The translations under genes were made by a program, and so were the position numbers. DNA of 8,226 nt from Acidobacteriota bacterium (GTDB lineage Bacteria; Acidobacteriota; Terriglobia; Terriglobales; Acidobacteriaceae). A model generated the notes under the pieces. That model searched no databases. It was not told the DNA's origin and saw only the letters and a program-made list of their open reading frames with translations. The first letter of the stretch is position 1. Each line of letters begins with the position of its first letter. Where the stretch lies: NCBI GenBank assembly GCA_021801945.1, contig JAKABE010000124.1, forward strand, positions 1 through 8,226, read 5' to 3'. Below are positions 6,443 through 8,226 of this stretch, one piece after another.

Positions 6443-6471
6443 AGAGAGCCCGGCTTAATGCCGGGCTCTCT
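6443..6471. terminator. Probable bidirectional terminator hairpin
   Basis: AGAGAGCCCGGC (6443-6454) pairs perfectly with GCCGGGCTCTCT (6460-6471) around TTAAT. It lies 33 bases past the stop of the minus-strand gene and 185 bases past lpxI. On the plus strand it is followed only by TC, and on the minus strand by no T-run, so the U-tract is weak. Its position between convergent genes supports termination for either strand. Confidence 0.6.
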
Positions 6472-6503
6472 TCGTGCCGAATCATTCGAGTTGCCGATTC
6501 TGT

Positions 6504-7025
6504 CTATTTCTTCCTTCTAGCTGCTCGCCTGGGTGACTTTTTGACTGCGGTTTTCTTGGCGGCCGCCTTCCTGGCCACAACCTTCTTCGCGACTTTCTTT
6601 GCGGCCTGTGTGGCTGCTTTCTTTGCCGGGCTCTTGACTGCTTTCTTGGCCGCCTTCTTCACGGCCTTCTTGGCCACAGCCTTCTTCACGCCCGCCTTCT
6701 TGGCAACTTTTCTTGCCGCTTTCTTGCTGGCGACCTTCTTGACGGCTGTCTTCTTCGCCGCCTTCTTTGTAGCCGATCTCTTCTTGGCTAACTTTTTCTT
6801 GGCGGGCCTCCGCGCCGCTGGCTGTACTACAGTTTCCTCCACAACGGCAATCACTTCCTCCTCGGCCACCACCTCATCGTCGTCGTCCGAGGTGGTCAGT
6901 ATGCCAATGCCCTCGATCTCCTCTTCCTCATCCGCAAAATCTGCCATTTGATCGGGATCGAGATCCTCGGGCTCCCCCGTGGGATTGCCGTCACTCATCG
7001 CGTACATCTTGAATTGGTCGTCCAT
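6504..7025 (-). CDS. Histone H1-like Lys/Ala-rich protein with acidic N-terminal half
   Basis: This 173-aa protein is probably nucleoid-associated and would bind DNA through its basic tail. Residues 7-71 contain no Lys or Arg and are dense in Asp and Glu (ADEEEEIEGI, TTSDDDDEVVAEEEV). From residue 72 (base 6812 downward) there is no acidic residue, only Lys/Ala/Val/Arg repeats of the KKA, VAKK and KKAAKK type. SPAKK and KSPRR recall the SPKK-type motifs of histone H1. Such tails occur in Chlamydia HctB and Pseudomonas AlgP. GGAGG seven bases before the ATG (7033-7037) sets the start. The acidic half might shield the tail, bind partner proteins or limit non-specific DNA binding; that is inference. 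Low complexity makes exact homology hard to judge. Confidence 0.8.
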   Translation of the reverse strand: MDDQFKMYAMSDGNPTGEPEDLDPDQMADFADEEEEIEGIGILTTSDDDDEVVAEEEVIAVVEETVVQPAARRPAKKKLAKKRSATKKAAKKTAVKKVASKKAARKVAKKAGVKKAVAKKAVKKAAKKAVKSPAKKAATQAAKKVAKKVVARKAAAKKTAVKKSPRRAARRKK

Positions 7026-7032
7026 CCCATTG

Positions 7033-7037
7033 CCTCC
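7033..7037 (-). promoter_or_regulatory. Strong ribosome binding site of the H1-like gene
   Basis: GGAGG on the minus strand lies seven bases before the ATG at 7025. It settles the start against the later Met codons at residues 7 and 10. Confidence 0.8.
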
Positions 7038-7213
7038 GGCGGCTGCATCGCTTCTGGAGTTGCTCTACCGGGAGAGCCCCCGGCAACGGACTGCCAACGG
7101 GCACAATTCTCAATAGGGCGCGGAAACTCTGGAACCGCTCTTGCCGCTGCCTTCTTTCTGTTGGTCGCTTCGCGCAGCGGATCACCATTCTCCGCTTGCG
7201 CTTGGAATGCGTA

Positions 7214-7241
7214 GCTATAGCTTGCACACAAAAAGCGGCAA
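7214..7241 (-). promoter_or_regulatory. Candidate sigma-70 promoter of the H1-like gene
   Basis: Reading the minus strand, TTGCCG (7241-7236) and TATAGC (7219-7214) are separated by 16 bases in an AT-richer patch. Each hexamer matches consensus at four of six positions. Transcription would start near 7207, leaving a leader of about 180 bases. Confidence 0.35.
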
Positions 7242-7367
7242 AATACAAGTCTTGAATGAGGTTCTCGCGCTTTTTACTTCCGCAGGGAAGGCCGGTCCAG
7301 CGCGGAGTGGGTGATTGTCTGGCTACACCGAACGCCAGAGCCAATTCCGGCATCGGATCCAGCGGCC

Positions 7368-8226
7368 TTACCGGGAGCCGGCGGCATCCTTTCCCCTGGC
7401 GGGAACCGGGTCGCCGGGAGAGACGCGGGCTTGCCGGTGCTGGGCCAATGCGCGACTCCCGCGCGCCCCAACCGGATCGGCTACATAAAGGCGGCGGCCC
7501 GCACGGATCCCTGAGCCGTGGATCCCGTTCCAGGCCCGCAACTCGCTCACTGAAACCCCGAAGCGGTCCGCAATCGCGCCCAGCGTATCCCCTCTGCGCA
7601 CGGTGTACACCCGTTCACCCACCCTGCCTTCACCCTCTTCCCGGCCTCTGGCGAGGCTGGCGGAGGCGAGCCGGCGGCTGGTTGGGCGAACCCGCGCCCG
7701 CTCCGGCGCGGCCACGTACAGGCGATGGCCCGCACGGATTATCGAGCCGTGGATGCCGTTCCAGGTCCGCAACTCGCCGACCGAAACACCGAAACGCCGG
7801 GCAATCGCTCCCAGCGTATCGCCCCTGCGCACGACGTAGAACCGCGCACCCACCAGGGCCTCGTTCTCGAAGCGGACCGGGACCACCAGGGCCGTCATAT
7901 CTGCCAGGCTGGCAGATTCGCGCATTTGATTGGCGGCCGCCAGCGCGGCCTCCGAAACATGGTACTCGCGCGCTACCGAAGCCAGAGTGTCTCCCGCCTT
8001 GACGGTGTGATAACGCCAGCTGGCGCGCTTGTCCTCGGGAATCAAGGCAATGTGATCGTTGAAGAGCGTGGCTGTCCCCGCCGGCAGGTGAAGATCGAAG
8101 GGGGTGTCCGGCGGCGTAACGGAACGCAGCAGGCTGGGGTTCAGCGCCTCCAGCTCGCTGACCGGCGCGCCCACCAGATCCGAAACCAAGCGCAGATTGA
8201 CGGAATAGTTGATGGTCACCGTGTCG
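7368..8226 (-). CDS. mltD: MltD-like lytic murein transglycosylase, C-terminal part with three LysM domains
   Basis: The frame is open to the window edge, so the GTG at 8219 is internal and the N-terminal signal peptide and SLT catalytic domain lie outside. The visible start (DTVTINYSVNLRLVSDLVGA, then LEALNPSLLRSVTPP and FDLHLPAG) is the linker typical of MltD-type transglycosylases after the catalytic domain. Three LysM domains follow: about 8012-7878 (YHTVKAGDTLASVA), 7841-7704 (YVVRRGDTLGAIARRFGVSV) and 7610-7473 (YTVRRGDTLGAIADRFGVSV). LysM binds GlcNAc-rich glycan and would anchor the enzyme to peptidoglycan in the periplasm. An Arg/Ala/Ser-rich linker separates domains 2 and 3, and an unstructured tail ends the protein. 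MltD is inferred from the linker alone. Another LysM hydrolase remains possible. Confidence 0.8.
   Translation of the reverse strand, partial: DTVTINYSVNLRLVSDLVGAPVSELEALNPSLLRSVTPPDTPFDLHLPAGTATLFNDHIALIPEDKRASWRYHTVKAGDTLASVAREYHVSEAALAAANQMRESASLADMTALVVPVRFENEALVGARFYVVRRGDTLGAIARRFGVSVGELRTWNGIHGSIIRAGHRLYVAAPERARVRPTSRRLASASLARGREEGEGRVGERVYTVRRGDTLGAIADRFGVSVSELRAWNGIHGSGIRAGRRLYVADPVGARGSRALAQHRQARVSPGDPVPARGKDAAGSR
7473..7610 (-). repeat. LysM duplication, copy 2 (third LysM)
   Basis: This copy is related to 7704-7841 at the DNA level with a constant offset of 231 bases (77 codons). The proteins differ at only a few positions (ADRFGVSVSELRAW against ARRFGVSVGELRTW). Confidence 0.85.
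7704..7841 (-). repeat. LysM duplication, copy 1 (second LysM)
   Basis: This is the partner of 7473-7610. The shared block includes the WNGIHGS.IRAG.RLYVA segment. The first LysM (7878-8012) is clearly more diverged, so the duplication of the second and third is recent by comparison. Confidence 0.85.

Larger units (their letters stand above)
7026..7367 (-). other. Non-coding region between LysM gene stop and H1-like gene start
   Basis: Several overlapping minus-strand frames exist here, but none has recognisable content or a ribosome site. The stretch probably holds the promoter and a long leader of the H1-like gene. A small leader hairpin is visible (CCGGG 7068-7072 with CCCGG 7079-7083). 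No convincing terminator for the upstream LysM gene was found: CTTCC-CTGC-GGAAG (minus strand, about 7274-7287) lacks a T-run. Confidence 0.5.

Noticed and set aside
6409..6951. 180-codon plus-strand frame that looks like a Phe/Ala/Leu-rich membrane protein
   Set aside because: It is the complement of the Lys/Ala repeats: AAG codons read backwards give the hydrophobic codons. There is no ribosome site, and the minus-strand gene has a strong one.
7256..8002. 248-codon plus-strand Pro/Arg/Ser-rich frame
   Set aside because: It is a shadow of the LysM gene; its internal repeats merely mirror the LysM duplication.

Overview
The window is GC-rich DNA from a flagellated, diderm bacterium that makes lipid A. 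The mix of genes suggests an Acidobacteriota-like (Terriglobia-type) soil or environmental genome: fabZ-lpxA-lpxI, an acidic/Lys-Ala-rich histone-H1-like protein, an MltD-type LysM transglycosylase and a very large flagellin. That placement is inferred from gene style, since no rRNA or other marker gene is present. No insertion sequence, CRISPR array, tRNA or rRNA was seen. Both ends of the window cut through genes.

Layout. (1) 2-2173 (+): a flagellin missing only the first part of its N-terminal D0/D1 region. Its middle is greatly enlarged by repeated Flagellin_IN-like units and contains a run of ten G within the reading frame. It ends at a rho-independent terminator (2223-2261). (2) 2262-2637: a non-coding stretch with a near-consensus sigma-54 promoter (2443-2458) and a leader rich in inverted repeats. 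(3) 2638-3975 (+): a cytoplasmic EAL phosphodiesterase with a degenerate GGDEF domain. (4) 4124-6257 (+): a tight fabZ-lpxA-lpxI operon behind a TATAAT -10 box. It covers hydroxyacyl-ACP dehydration, the first acylation of UDP-GlcNAc, and UDP-diacylglucosamine hydrolysis. (5) 6258-6503: a convergent intergenic region packed with perfect inverted repeats. (6) 6504-7025 (-): a small diblock protein, acidic in its first half and H1-like Lys/Ala-rich in its second. (7) 7026-7367: a non-coding leader/promoter region. (8) 7368-8226 (-): the C-terminal part of an MltD-like protein with three LysM domains, the last two a recent tandem duplication.

How they fit together. The flagellin and the c-di-GMP phosphodiesterase look like a motility module, and the sigma-54 promoter fits the control known for flagellar regulons. 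The Lpx operon and the transglycosylase are cell-envelope housekeeping. The items most worth a second look are the G10 tract (possible phase-variable flagellin), the structured leader before the phosphodiesterase gene, the diblock H1-like protein and the nested hairpins between lpxI and that gene. No complete novel multi-gene system is evident.
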